The position numbers were made by a program, and so were the translations under genes. The notes beneath the pieces are model-generated. The model had not been told where the DNA came from. It worked only from the letters and a program-made list of their open reading frames with translations, and did no database searches. This document shows, one piece after another, positions 17,178-25,671 of a DNA stretch of 42,807 nucleotides. The stretch lies in contig JAJRWN010000136.1 of assembly GCA_024276745.1 (NCBI GenBank), forward strand, positions 1 through 42,807, written 5' to 3'. Position 1 is the stretch's first letter; the number at the start of each line of letters is the position of its first letter. This DNA is from Bacteroidota bacterium. GTDB lineage: Bacteria; Bacteroidota; Bacteroidia; Chitinophagales; S012-47.

Positions 17178-17950
17178 ACTTTAAAGTTTATTATAACAGC
17201 ATCTCCTTTTTTTAGCCCGAGCAATCCGGCTGCATTACCTTTATTAATGGCAATTTCCAAATAACCGGCTGCATTGAATATAGCCAATTTTTCTCCTGAC
17301 GGAACATCATCGTAATATTTTGAAATGCTATTGATACTGTCGTTTCTGCTAATCAGAATATCGAACGACCGGTCTTTCCTTTCTTGTTCAAATAATTCCT
17401 TATTGATATTAACCATTAAATTTTCATAATGATCGATATAAATAATATGCCCTTTAATAGAATGTTGGTCGATAATCGGATTAAATAAAGACAAGCTAGT
17501 TATTTGTTTCATTCGCTGACCAATGCTTTCCGGTTTGTGGCCAAGGGCAATGCGGCAAGCGTAATAAGCCAGAATATCTCTTCCTGCAAAACTCAGTTTC
17601 ATGCGATCCAGTACGGGTAAATTAAATACTACATCGGGCAAAGCATCAAAAGCTATGGAAAATAGTCCGTTATCAATTCCCAAAAGAAACTGTTTTTGGT
17701 ATTGAAGTAAAACAAAGCGTTTGTTTTTATTCCGGTCGCTGCTAACACTTACAATATGGACCGTACCGGCCGGAAAATCCTGAATAATATTTCTTAGTAC
17801 AAAAGCAGCATGGAAAATATCGAATGGTTTTATATGATGAGTAATGTCAACTATTTGCGCATCCTGACACTGCGAAAGAATGAAACCTTTTATAGATCCT
17901 GCATAATAATCCGACTCACCAAGATCGGTGGTCAGTGTAATAATAGGCAT
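17174..17950 (-). CDS. SAM hydroxide adenosyltransferase (DUF62 / chlorinase-fluorinase family)
   Basis: A 258-residue protein beginning MPIITLTTDLGESDYYAGSI, the hallmark N-terminus of the DUF62 family, with DITHHIKPFDIFHAAFVL and GHIIYIDHYENLMVNI further on. Characterised bacterial members hydrolyse S-adenosylmethionine to adenosine and methionine; only rare specialised members act as chlorinases or fluorinases. Nothing visible points to halogenation here. It is the first gene of the operon with the ABM protein, aroB and aroA. A -7-like box (TAACTTTG) lies about 30 bases upstream inside an inverted repeat shared with the divergent phoH gene. Confidence 0.9.
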   Translation of the reverse strand: MPIITLTTDLGESDYYAGSIKGFILSQCQDAQIVDITHHIKPFDIFHAAFVLRNIIQDFPAGTVHIVSVSSDRNKNKRFVLLQYQKQFLLGIDNGLFSIAFDALPDVVFNLPVLDRMKLSFAGRDILAYYACRIALGHKPESIGQRMKQITSLSLFNPIIDQHSIKGHIIYIDHYENLMVNINKELFEQERKDRSFDILISRNDSINSISKYYDDVPSGEKLAIFNAAGYLEIAINKGNAAGLLGLKKGDAVIINFKV

Positions 17951-17966
17951 AATGCTGTCGGTTTTA

Positions 17967-17988
17967 TTAACTTTAAGGGCAAAGTTAA
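17967..17988. promoter_or_regulatory. Inverted repeat containing overlapping divergent -7 elements (phoH and aro operon)
   Basis: TTAACTTT (17967-17974) and AAAGTTAA (17981-17988) are perfect 8-base inverted arms around a 6-base spacer. The minus strand reads TAACTTTG (17987-17980), an exact TAnnTTTG box for the leftward operon; the plus strand reads TAACTTTA (17968-17975), a one-mismatch box for phoH. Polymerase footprints would overlap, so the two promoters may exclude each other, and the palindrome could also be an operator. Confidence 0.45.
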
Positions 17989-18000
17989 AAATTCAAACAC

Positions 18001-18957
18001 TTGACAGAAATAATTATCAACTTACAAGGGTTAAGCCCGGTAGAATTTTTTGGATCCAATCATGAAAATCTTTCGATTATCCGCAAAGCTTTTCCAAGAA
18101 TGAAAGTAGCCTCAAGGGGCAATAAATTAATGGTTGAAGGGAATAAAGAAGATATAGAAAAGCTAAGCAATAAAGTAGAAATATTGATAGAACATTTGAA
18201 TAAATACGGAAAGCTTAACGAAAAGAACATCGAATATTTATTGCATGGTACAAGCGAAGCCGATATAGAAATGCCCAGCTTTCCGAAAGATATTATTGTT
18301 TACGGAGCCCATGGCAACAAGATAAGAGCCAGAACGGCAAATCAGAAAAAGCTGGTAAAATTAGCTTTAGATTATGACATTATATTTGCGATTGGCCCTG
18401 CCGGCACCGGCAAAACCTATACAGCCGTTGCCTTAGCGGTGCAAGCCATGAAAAACAAAGAAGTAAAAAAAATAATACTGACCAGGCCTGCGGTAGAAGC
18501 GGGTGAAAACCTGGGTTTTCTGCCGGGCGATTTAAAAGAAAAAGTAGATCCTTATTTAAGACCTTTGTATGATGCATTGGATGATATGATACCCGGTGAA
18601 AAGTTAAATTATTATATGCAAAACCGTTCTATCGAAGTAGCACCATTGGCTTTTATGCGAGGCAGAACGCTTGATCATGCATTCATTATTCTGGATGAAG
18701 CGCAAAATACTACCGTAGCTCAAATCAAAATGTTTCTTACCCGTATCGGGCCTCATGCCAAATGTATTATAACGGGAGATTTAACGCAGATTGATTTGCC
18801 AAAAAGTCAACAGTCGGGGCTTATAATAGCGCTCAATTTGCTATCGGCTATCCCGGGTATAGGCGTGGTTTATCTTGATGACCGCGATGTACTCAGACAC
18901 AAACTCGTAAAACGTATTATCAAAGCATTTGCGAATCAAAAAAATACCGATAAATAA
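18001..18957 (+). CDS. phoH: PhoH family ATPase
   Basis: A 318-residue P-loop ATPase of the PhoH/YbeZ type. An N-terminal domain (about 1-85) precedes the ATPase domain with Walker A GPAGTGKT at 132-139, TRPAVEAGENLGFLPGDL at 161-178 and Walker B/DEAQ-like LDEAQN at 231-236, followed by a sensor-like GDLTQIDLP. The family is phosphate-starvation-inducible in E. coli and is associated with RNA metabolism, often near the YbeY endonuclease, which is not seen here. The start is TTG at 18001: an in-frame stop lies at 17986-17988 and the next ATG would remove the conserved N-terminus. It is divergent from the aro operon and converges on pruA. Confidence 0.93.
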   Translation: MTEIIINLQGLSPVEFFGSNHENLSIIRKAFPRMKVASRGNKLMVEGNKEDIEKLSNKVEILIEHLNKYGKLNEKNIEYLLHGTSEADIEMPSFPKDIIVYGAHGNKIRARTANQKKLVKLALDYDIIFAIGPAGTGKTYTAVALAVQAMKNKEVKKIILTRPAVEAGENLGFLPGDLKEKVDPYLRPLYDALDDMIPGEKLNYYMQNRSIEVAPLAFMRGRTLDHAFIILDEAQNTTVAQIKMFLTRIGPHAKCIITGDLTQIDLPKSQQSGLIIALNLLSAIPGIGVVYLDDRDVLRHKLVKRIIKAFANQKNTDK

Positions 18958-18969
18958 GCAAATCCGGTA

Positions 18970-20598
18970 TTAATCTTTTCCCAGAAAAGGATAGCGATAA
19001 TCTTTAGGTGCATCAAATGTTTCTTTAATAGAACGTGGACTTACCCAGCGGATCAGATTCCAGGCCGAACCGGCTTTATCATTAGTTCCTGATGCTCTGG
19101 CTCCACCAAATGGTTGCTGATTGACCACAGCACCGGTAGGTTTATCATTGATATAAAAATTACCGGCAGCATTACGAAGTTTCCAGGTAGCCAATTCAAC
19201 CGCTTTCCGATCTTTGGCGAAGATTGAACCGGTTAATGCGTAGGGTGAGGTATTATCCAATAATTCCAAAGTAGGTTCAAATTCATTGGCACTATATACA
19301 TAAATAGTAAGTATGGGTCCGAATAATTCTTCACACATAGTCGTGTACTTCGGATTATTGGTTTGTATCACTGTAGGTTCTATAAAGTAACCTTTTGATT
19401 TATCGTAGCCTCCGCCTGCAATGATACTTTGCCCGTCTGCTTTTGCGCGATCGATATAAGCGGCCAGTTTATCGAAAGAAGATTCATCAATAACCGCATT
19501 AATAAAATTTGAAAAATCATCAACTCCTCCCATTTTGAAAGAATCTAAATCATCAATCAAATAGGCTTTTACTTTTGGCCAAAGATTATCAGGTATATAA
19601 GCACGTGAAGCTGCCGAACATTTTTGTCCTTGATATTCGAATGCTCCACGACTTAAGGCAGTAGCTACCTGACGGGCATCGGCACTGGCATGAACCATAA
19701 CAAAATCTTTTCCTCCGGTTTCGCCAACAATACGGGGATAGCTTTTATATGAAGCAATATTTTCTCCAATCGTTTTAAAAAAACTTTGAAAAGTAGCCGT
19801 AGATCCGGTAAAATGTACACCGGCAAAATCAGGATGATGAAAACAAATATTACCGGTTTCAGGTCCTGAAGAATAGATTAAGTTGATAACACCATCAGGT
19901 AAGCCGGCTTCCTGCAGAATTTGCATAATCACCCAAGCCGAATAGATTTGGGTTCTGGCCGGTTTCCAAACAACGGTATTGCCCATTAATGCCGGTGAGC
20001 CGGGCAGATTACCGGCAATAGATGTAAAATTGAACGGTGTGATAGCTAATATAAATCCTTCGAGTGGCCTGTATTCCATACGATTCCATATACCCTTGGA
20101 TGATGCAGGTTGGTTCGCATAAATTTCGGTCATATAGCGAACATTAAAACGAAAAAAATCAATGAGTTCGCAAGCGGCATCTATTTCGGCCTGAAATGCA
20201 TTTTTTGATTGACAAAGCATGGTTGCCGCATTTAATTTAGCCCGGTAAGGCCCTGCCAACAAATCAGCAGCTTTCAAAAAAATAGCAGCTCTGTTGTCCC
20301 ATCCTAAAGCTTCCCACGATTCCTTAGCTGACATGGCAGCCTTAATAGCAGACTCAACATGCTTTCCTTCTCCTTTGTGATAAACCCCCAAAGTATGAGC
20401 CAGTTCGTGCGGAGGATGTATTTCAACGGTTTTATCCGTTCTTATTTCTTTTCCATTGATAAACATAGGAATATCGGCCATCCGGCTTTTGGCTTCTTCC
20501 AGAGCAGCTTTTAACTCAATTCTCTCAGGACTTCCCGTACTGTAACTTAAAATAGCTTCGTTTTCTATCGAAGGTAATTTATAATTTCCTTTAGGCAT
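18970..20598 (-). CDS. pruA: L-glutamate gamma-semialdehyde dehydrogenase (1-pyrroline-5-carboxylate dehydrogenase)
   Basis: A 542-residue aldehyde dehydrogenase that oxidises glutamate semialdehyde to glutamate, the second step of proline breakdown. The catalytic cysteine is C327 in EYQGQKCSAASR and the general base is E293 in VGETGGKDFV; ITPFNFTSIAGNLPGSPAL (185-203) and FTGSTATF line the NAD site. Length and N-terminus (MPKGNYKLP) match the single-domain P5CDH found in Bacteroidota rather than the fused PutA. The open frame extends 11 codons upstream, but that start would lie on the -7 box at 20629-20636, so ATG 20598 is chosen. Proline dehydrogenase is not in the window. Confidence 0.95.
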   Translation of the reverse strand: MPKGNYKLPSIENEAILSYSTGSPERIELKAALEEAKSRMADIPMFINGKEIRTDKTVEIHPPHELAHTLGVYHKGEGKHVESAIKAAMSAKESWEALGWDNRAAIFLKAADLLAGPYRAKLNAATMLCQSKNAFQAEIDAACELIDFFRFNVRYMTEIYANQPASSKGIWNRMEYRPLEGFILAITPFNFTSIAGNLPGSPALMGNTVVWKPARTQIYSAWVIMQILQEAGLPDGVINLIYSSGPETGNICFHHPDFAGVHFTGSTATFQSFFKTIGENIASYKSYPRIVGETGGKDFVMVHASADARQVATALSRGAFEYQGQKCSAASRAYIPDNLWPKVKAYLIDDLDSFKMGGVDDFSNFINAVIDESSFDKLAAYIDRAKADGQSIIAGGGYDKSKGYFIEPTVIQTNNPKYTTMCEELFGPILTIYVYSANEFEPTLELLDNTSPYALTGSIFAKDRKAVELATWKLRNAAGNFYINDKPTGAVVNQQPFGGARASGTNDKAGSAWNLIRWVSPRSIKETFDAPKDYRYPFLGKD

Positions 20599-20628
20599 AA
20601 CAATGATTTTTTTGCTTTTTTGAGTCAG

Positions 20629-20636
20629 CAAAGATA
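20629..20636 (-). promoter_or_regulatory. Candidate -7 promoter element for pruA
   Basis: Minus-strand TATCTTTG is an exact TAnnTTTG match about 30 bases before the ATG at 20598. No TTG lies at the -33 spacing. The box argues against the upstream start at 20631. Confidence 0.5.
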
Positions 20637-20711
20637 GGGTAAAAGCAGTATTTAAGCTTGACTAAAATCACAAACAATTTTATAGAAAAAAAATAATCGG
20701 GCACTTACACC

Positions 20712-22298
20712 TTAAATCTTTATCAATTTAACGATTTGATTTTTACTTCTGAGAATATACATACCCGGAGATAAAAAGCTGATATTGATAATAGCAGGAT
20801 TTGAAGCAAAATGTCCTTGCTTTAAGGATTGGCCACTTATATCAAACACTTCATAATCGGCATTTTCAAAAGATTTTGGTATATCTATTTGGATTTGGCT
20901 CGTTGCCGGAATTGGGTGTGCATGAAGTTCTACCATATTTAGTGGATTTTCAATTCCTATAAATGTTGTTTGCATTTGTGCCAGAAAACCATCCCAGCCT
21001 CCAACGGCAGTTTGTGTACCTGCAAGGCTTAAAGTATTTGAATATTCACCAAAAACATTTAATAAACCGGCATGATAGTTCATTCCCCAAATTACTTCCA
21101 TACCAGGATAATTATAAACTTGATGGCTAAGAAGTTGTCCGTCCGGGGCAATTTTTGTAAACAATATGCTACCATCTTTCCCATCAATATTTAAAGTATC
21201 GAAGTGGCAAATTGAATCGAGAAAAGCGGCATACCAAATTTGCCCGTTCGGAGCAATAGCTATGGTTGATAAATAAGTGGAAGCAGGAGAAGTAAGGGTT
21301 TTATGCCAGAGGTAATTAGCATTTTGATCAAAGCAAACTAATGCTTCATTATAAGAATCAGATGAATCAACTTGGATAGAATCTATTTGACTTTTAGAGA
21401 AATAATAATATGTTACGTATGATTGACCAATTGATGGATCAAGTACCATGTCAACGGGCTCATCATTATAGACACCTCCCCATGAAATTGCAGAAGTACA
21501 GTTTAAATTAGAATCGAACTCCGCTAAAAATATATCTTTTTCGCCCTTTGATATCAACTGAATTGAGCCAATATTAATAGTATCGCTAAAGAAACCACAA
21601 AGCATAATTTTGTCAGGAGCTTTAAAATCTACCTGATAAGCCCGGTCATAACCATGACTACCAAAACTTTGTATTTGTTCAACCTGTCCGGCTGTATCGA
21701 GCCTAGCAATAAAAAAATCACTAGTATGACTGACTATTTGCTGAGAACCAAAAAAAGCAGTATCCGAAGTATGACCCGTCAAATACAGTAATCCATTATG
21801 AAATTCAATATCGTAAGCAACATCGGAACCATTTCCACCAAAATTTTTAGCCCATATTAATTTGCCATTTGAACTGTATTTGGCCAAAAATGCATCGGTG
21901 CTTCCGTGACCCAGTAAAGTTATTGAACCAAGCCTTAAAGTATCTATCATTAAACCACAACAATAAATATTCCCGGCATCATCAATAGCTAATCCATCGC
22001 CTCTGGTATAAGAATCACTATGTTCATATTTTGTCCATAAACACGATCCATCGTTAGCGAATTTTGATACAAATATATCGCGATTAGCATTGGGTGGAAT
22101 AATGGTGTTGCAGAAATAGGCTGAGTCGAGCACATTACCCGTGATTACAATTGATTGATCGATAGGATTTGTTTTCATATCAACAATATAATCACCATTA
22201 GTACCCCCAACAGATTTGGCCCAATTCCAGGTTTGACCTTCGGAAATGAAAGAGAAAAAATAAATTAAGGTAATTGTAGTGAAGGTTCTGATTTTCAT
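20712..22298 (-). CDS. Secreted beta-propeller-repeat protein with T9SS type A sorting domain
   Basis: A 528-residue exported protein. A signal peptide (about 1-21, ending SEGQ) is followed by repeated blocks of ~50 residues resembling SBBP-type propeller repeats, with W(A/T)K, GG..GD.. and a DxxGNIYxxG-like pattern (WAKSVGGTNGDY, AIDDAGNIYCCG, WAKNFGGNGSDVAYDI). The last ~75 residues (HPIPATSQIQIDIP, EVFDISGQSLKQG, FLSPGMYILR, IVKLIKI) form a typical type A sorting domain, so the protein should be exported by T9SS and either anchored or released at the surface. Its function and ligand are unknown. It lies upstream of pruA with a 113-base gap and a separate promoter. I see no convincing promoter in the ~200 bases upstream. 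Confidence 0.88.
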   Translation of the reverse strand: MKIRTFTTITLIYFFSFISEGQTWNWAKSVGGTNGDYIVDMKTNPIDQSIVITGNVLDSAYFCNTIIPPNANRDIFVSKFANDGSCLWTKYEHSDSYTRGDGLAIDDAGNIYCCGLMIDTLRLGSITLLGHGSTDAFLAKYSSNGKLIWAKNFGGNGSDVAYDIEFHNGLLYLTGHTSDTAFFGSQQIVSHTSDFFIARLDTAGQVEQIQSFGSHGYDRAYQVDFKAPDKIMLCGFFSDTINIGSIQLISKGEKDIFLAEFDSNLNCTSAISWGGVYNDEPVDMVLDPSIGQSYVTYYYFSKSQIDSIQVDSSDSYNEALVCFDQNANYLWHKTLTSPASTYLSTIAIAPNGQIWYAAFLDSICHFDTLNIDGKDGSILFTKIAPDGQLLSHQVYNYPGMEVIWGMNYHAGLLNVFGEYSNTLSLAGTQTAVGGWDGFLAQMQTTFIGIENPLNMVELHAHPIPATSQIQIDIPKSFENADYEVFDISGQSLKQGHFASNPAIINISFLSPGMYILRSKNQIVKLIKI

Positions 22299-22508
22299 GT
22301 TATATTATTAGTTATTGTGAGTAATAAATAAAATTATTGACTTTATTTTGAGTTAACAAGATTAAGAAAAATAATAATCAAGCGGTAAATAAGATGGATA
22401 GAATATCGTACAAAAATTGTTCACTTCTATGTTTGAATTGTAAAAATGTGTTTAATGCAAGCACTGCCGCCTATTCAAATTATGTAGTTTTACTCATTGA
22501 GAAAATAT

Positions 22509-24860
22509 ATGCAAAACAAGAAGAACAAACCAGCAAATCATAAATCGAAGCGAAAAAAAAAGAAAAATGCTTTGCGCAAGATTATACAAGACAGCAGAAC
22601 GCCCAAAGCCATAGGATTAGTAGCATTACTGATATCCGTTTTTATGTTTATCGCTTTTCTTTCCTATCTGTTCACCTGGAAAGAAGACCAAAGTGATGTA
22701 TTCAAATTTTCGTGGAATTTAGTATTTGGTACCAAAATAATTGTTCACAATAGTCTGGGGCGATTGGGAGCCATGATGGGGCATCAGTTTTTTTACCGCT
22801 GGGTGGGCATTACGGCATTGATATATCCTCTGGTTTTGTTTGCGGGTGGATTCAATCTATTGCTTCGAAAACGTATTTTTCCTTTTTCGAAGATTTTTAA
22901 GTATAGTATTGTCAGCAGCTTCATACTCCCGGTAGCATTTGCTTATTTTTTTTATTCCAAGCCCTTTCCTTTTGGGGGTTCTTATGGCATGCTCGTCAAC
23001 GATTGGATGATCGCCTTTATCGGAACAGTAGGTAGTGGCATATTCTTGAGTTTTATATTGGTGCTTTATCTGGTCATTGCATTTAATCTGGAATTTGGAA
23101 CAAAATTCTCATTAAACAAACAAATTGAAGAAACAGAAGAAGAAGAGTTACCAAAAGATATCAGTGTAAGAGAAGATTTGGAATATGGCAAACAAGAAGC
23201 ACATATTGAAAAAGAAAGCACAGGCCCACCCAATCTTGAAGTTGATTACGGAGAAGATAATGATAAAAAAACTCCGGAAGATAAAGACGATAATATTGAA
23301 TTGGATATTACGGAACGCAAGCAAGAAAGTAATCAGGAAAAAGGTGATGTGCATACCCATTACGATCCTACGCTGGATTTACCCCATTATAAATATCCTG
23401 ATTTGGAATTACTGGAAGATTATGGTCTCGGTCAAATCAAGATAGACAAGGCAGAACTTGAGCGAAATAAAGATCAAATCATTGAAACACTGGATAATTA
23501 TAAAATAAGTATATCAAAAATCAAAGCAACCATAGGCCCTACGGTTACTTTATATGAAATAGTACCGGCTAAAGGAATTCGAATCAGTAAAATAAAAAAT
23601 CTTGAAGACGATATTGCTTTAAGTTTATCGGCATTGGGTATCCGGATTATTGCCCCCATACCGGGAAAAGGAACCATAGGAATAGAAGTACCCAATGCAA
23701 AAAAAGAAATAGTACCGGTTCGAACCTTACTTGCTTCTGAAAAATTCAGGCAAAGCGAAATGGAATTACCCATTGTATTGGGGAAAAATATTGCTAATGA
23801 AAATTATATAGCCGATTTGGCAAAAATGCCACATTTATTGATGGCCGGAGCAACGGGTCAGGGAAAATCGGTGGGTATAAATGCCGTAATAGTTTCTCTG
23901 CTGTATAAAAAACATCCGTCTCAATTAAAATTTGTATTGATAGATCCCAAAAAAGTAGAACTTTCACTTTACAAACATCTTGAAAAACATTTTTTAGCTC
24001 AGCTTCCGGGTTCTGACGATCCGATTATCACCGATACCAAGAAAGTTGTTCATACGCTCAAAGCATTAAGTATTGAAATGGATCAGCGCTACGATTTAAT
24101 GAAAGAAGCCCATGTGCGCAACATAAAAGAATACAATACCAAATTCATAAAACGCAGATTAAATCCTGAAAAAGGACATCGATTTTTACCCTATATTGTA
24201 TTGATTGTTGATGAGTTTGCAGACTTGATGATGACAGCCGGTAAAGAAATAGAAATGCCGGTAACCCGGCTGGCACAGTTAGCCCGGGCAATAGGCATAC
24301 ATTTGATTATAGCAACCCAAAGGCCTTCGGTAAATATTATTACGGGAACCATCAAAGCGAATTTCCCTGCTCGAATAGCCTTTAAAGTAACCTCAAAAGT
24401 TGATTCCAGAACAATATTAGACATCGGTGGAGCCGACCAACTTATAGGTCGTGGCGATATGTTACTCAGTATAGGTGGTCATCTTACAAGACTTCAATGT
24501 GCATTTGTCGATACTCATGAAGTTGAAAAAGTAACTGAATTTATTGGTAATCAAGCCGGATATACCGAACCCTATATGCTTCCCGAATATATTGATGAAA
24601 ATGATGAATCGGCCAGAAACTTCGATGCCAATGACCGGGATGAACTATTTGAAGATGCCGCACGCCTGGTGGTTTTACATCAATCAGGTTCTACCTCATT
24701 AATTCAACGAAGAATGAAATTAGGCTATAACCGGGCCGGACGCATTATGGATCAACTTGAAGCAGCCGGTATTGTAGGACCCTCTGAGGGAAGCAAAGCA
24801 CGACAAGTTCTTTTTCCGGACGAGTATCAATTGGAACAGTTTTTGAATTCTCTCAATTAA
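22509..24860 (+). CDS. ftsK: DNA translocase FtsK/SpoIIIE
   Basis: A 783-residue DNA translocase that moves chromosome termini through the closing septum. After a very basic N-terminus come about four transmembrane segments (roughly 32-56, 94-116, 128-149, 166-193), an acidic/charged linker (about 200-285), and the motor domain with Walker A GATGQGKS at 447-454 and Walker B region IVLIVDEFADLMM. The C-terminal ~65 residues (LVVLHQSGSTSLIQRRMKLGYNRAG) are the winged-helix gamma domain that reads chromosome polarity sequences. A TTG at 22497 would add four residues; the ATG at 22509 is preferred. The pairing with lolA downstream is common in Bacteroidota. Ahead of it TAGTTTTA (22485-22492) is a weak -7-like box. 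Confidence 0.96.
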   Translation: MQNKKNKPANHKSKRKKKKNALRKIIQDSRTPKAIGLVALLISVFMFIAFLSYLFTWKEDQSDVFKFSWNLVFGTKIIVHNSLGRLGAMMGHQFFYRWVGITALIYPLVLFAGGFNLLLRKRIFPFSKIFKYSIVSSFILPVAFAYFFYSKPFPFGGSYGMLVNDWMIAFIGTVGSGIFLSFILVLYLVIAFNLEFGTKFSLNKQIEETEEEELPKDISVREDLEYGKQEAHIEKESTGPPNLEVDYGEDNDKKTPEDKDDNIELDITERKQESNQEKGDVHTHYDPTLDLPHYKYPDLELLEDYGLGQIKIDKAELERNKDQIIETLDNYKISISKIKATIGPTVTLYEIVPAKGIRISKIKNLEDDIALSLSALGIRIIAPIPGKGTIGIEVPNAKKEIVPVRTLLASEKFRQSEMELPIVLGKNIANENYIADLAKMPHLLMAGATGQGKSVGINAVIVSLLYKKHPSQLKFVLIDPKKVELSLYKHLEKHFLAQLPGSDDPIITDTKKVVHTLKALSIEMDQRYDLMKEAHVRNIKEYNTKFIKRRLNPEKGHRFLPYIVLIVDEFADLMMTAGKEIEMPVTRLAQLARAIGIHLIIATQRPSVNIITGTIKANFPARIAFKVTSKVDSRTILDIGGADQLIGRGDMLLSIGGHLTRLQCAFVDTHEVEKVTEFIGNQAGYTEPYMLPEYIDENDESARNFDANDRDELFEDAARLVVLHQSGSTSLIQRRMKLGYNRAGRIMDQLEAAGIVGPSEGSKARQVLFPDEYQLEQFLNSLN

Positions 24861-24874
24861 ACAGTTTACATTTG
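24843..24874 (+). promoter_or_regulatory. Candidate promoter for lolA inside the end of ftsK
   Basis: TTG (24843-24845) and, after 21 bases, TACATTTG (24867-24874) fit the Bacteroidota -33/-7 pattern. The -33 box lies in the last ftsK codons, and the inferred start leaves a leader of about 20 bases before the lolA ATG, so lolA may be expressed independently of ftsK. Confidence 0.5.
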
Positions 24875-24900
24875 CAAATTCAAAATTTGAAATTTTACCT

Positions 24901-25560
24901 ATGGACTTCAAAATAAAACTTATCCTTATCCTCAGCATTTTAATGGCAGGTCAAAATGCTATCGGACAACCGCAAGACAACGAGTCGAAATCAATACTCG
25001 AAAAAGTGAAAACTAAATATGAAGCATACAATACTATGAAAATCAACTTAAACCAGGTGATTGCAGATGCTGAAGACGGTGATGAAAAAATGACAGCTAC
25101 GCTATGGCTGAAAGGTGATATGTTTAAATTGGAATATCAAGATCAGGTATTAATGACCGATACCAAAAAATACTGGATTTATTTCAAAGACGACAAGGAA
25201 GTTAATATTTCCAATTATGATTTGGAAGATGAAAATTCAATAAAACCATCAGATATATTTTCACTTTACGAAAAAGATTTTCAATATAAACTGGATGGTA
25301 CTGCGAGCCGGGGAGAAGATAAATTCTGGATTATCAGATTTAATCCACATGATAAGGATGTTGATTATCATACCATAAAACTCTATATCAATCAATCAGA
25401 TTATTCTATTGCACAAGCCATTATCATTGATAAAGAACAAAATCAAATCAAATTTTCAATCAATAAGCTTGAGCATAACCTCAATTTGCCCGATAGCTTT
25501 TTCCGGTTCAACAAAGATGAATACCCGGTAGAGCATATAACAGACCAGACCATAGACTAA
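24901..25560 (+). CDS. lolA: LolA-like outer-membrane lipoprotein carrier
   Basis: A 219-residue periplasmic protein with a signal peptide (about 1-22, ending AIGQ) and a LolA-type fold pattern: ILEKVKTKYEAYNTMKINL near the N-terminus, a run of beta strands through TATLWLKGDMFKLEY, DTKKYWIYFKDDKEVNISNY and KDFQYKLDG, and a C-terminal strand with LNLPDSFFRFN. LolA accepts lipoproteins released by LolCDE at the inner membrane and delivers them to the outer membrane. Bacteroidota members diverge from the E. coli protein, and the call relies on fold pattern and the common ftsK-lolA neighbourhood. Confidence 0.85.
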   Translation: MDFKIKLILILSILMAGQNAIGQPQDNESKSILEKVKTKYEAYNTMKINLNQVIADAEDGDEKMTATLWLKGDMFKLEYQDQVLMTDTKKYWIYFKDDKEVNISNYDLEDENSIKPSDIFSLYEKDFQYKLDGTASRGEDKFWIIRFNPHDKDVDYHTIKLYINQSDYSIAQAIIIDKEQNQIKFSINKLEHNLNLPDSFFRFNKDEYPVEHITDQTID

Positions 25561-25671
25561 AAGAACAGGAAACTTTTATCAAATTGCTCTCAATTTATCT
25601 CAATTAATTACAGTATTCTTTGTCAATACATTAATTTCGCTGTCTAAGAGACTGACAAAAACCGATTCATA

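Noticed and set aside
17174-17950. Fluorinase or chlorinase (halogenation) for the DUF62 protein
   Set aside because: Most family members hydrolyse SAM, and no halogenation-specific context is visible, so the general SAM hydroxide adenosyltransferase call is kept.
25561-25671. Promoter for lpdA (TATTCTTTG near 25614)
   Set aside because: The spacing within the box is one base too long (TA-N3-TTTG) and no -33 partner is properly placed.
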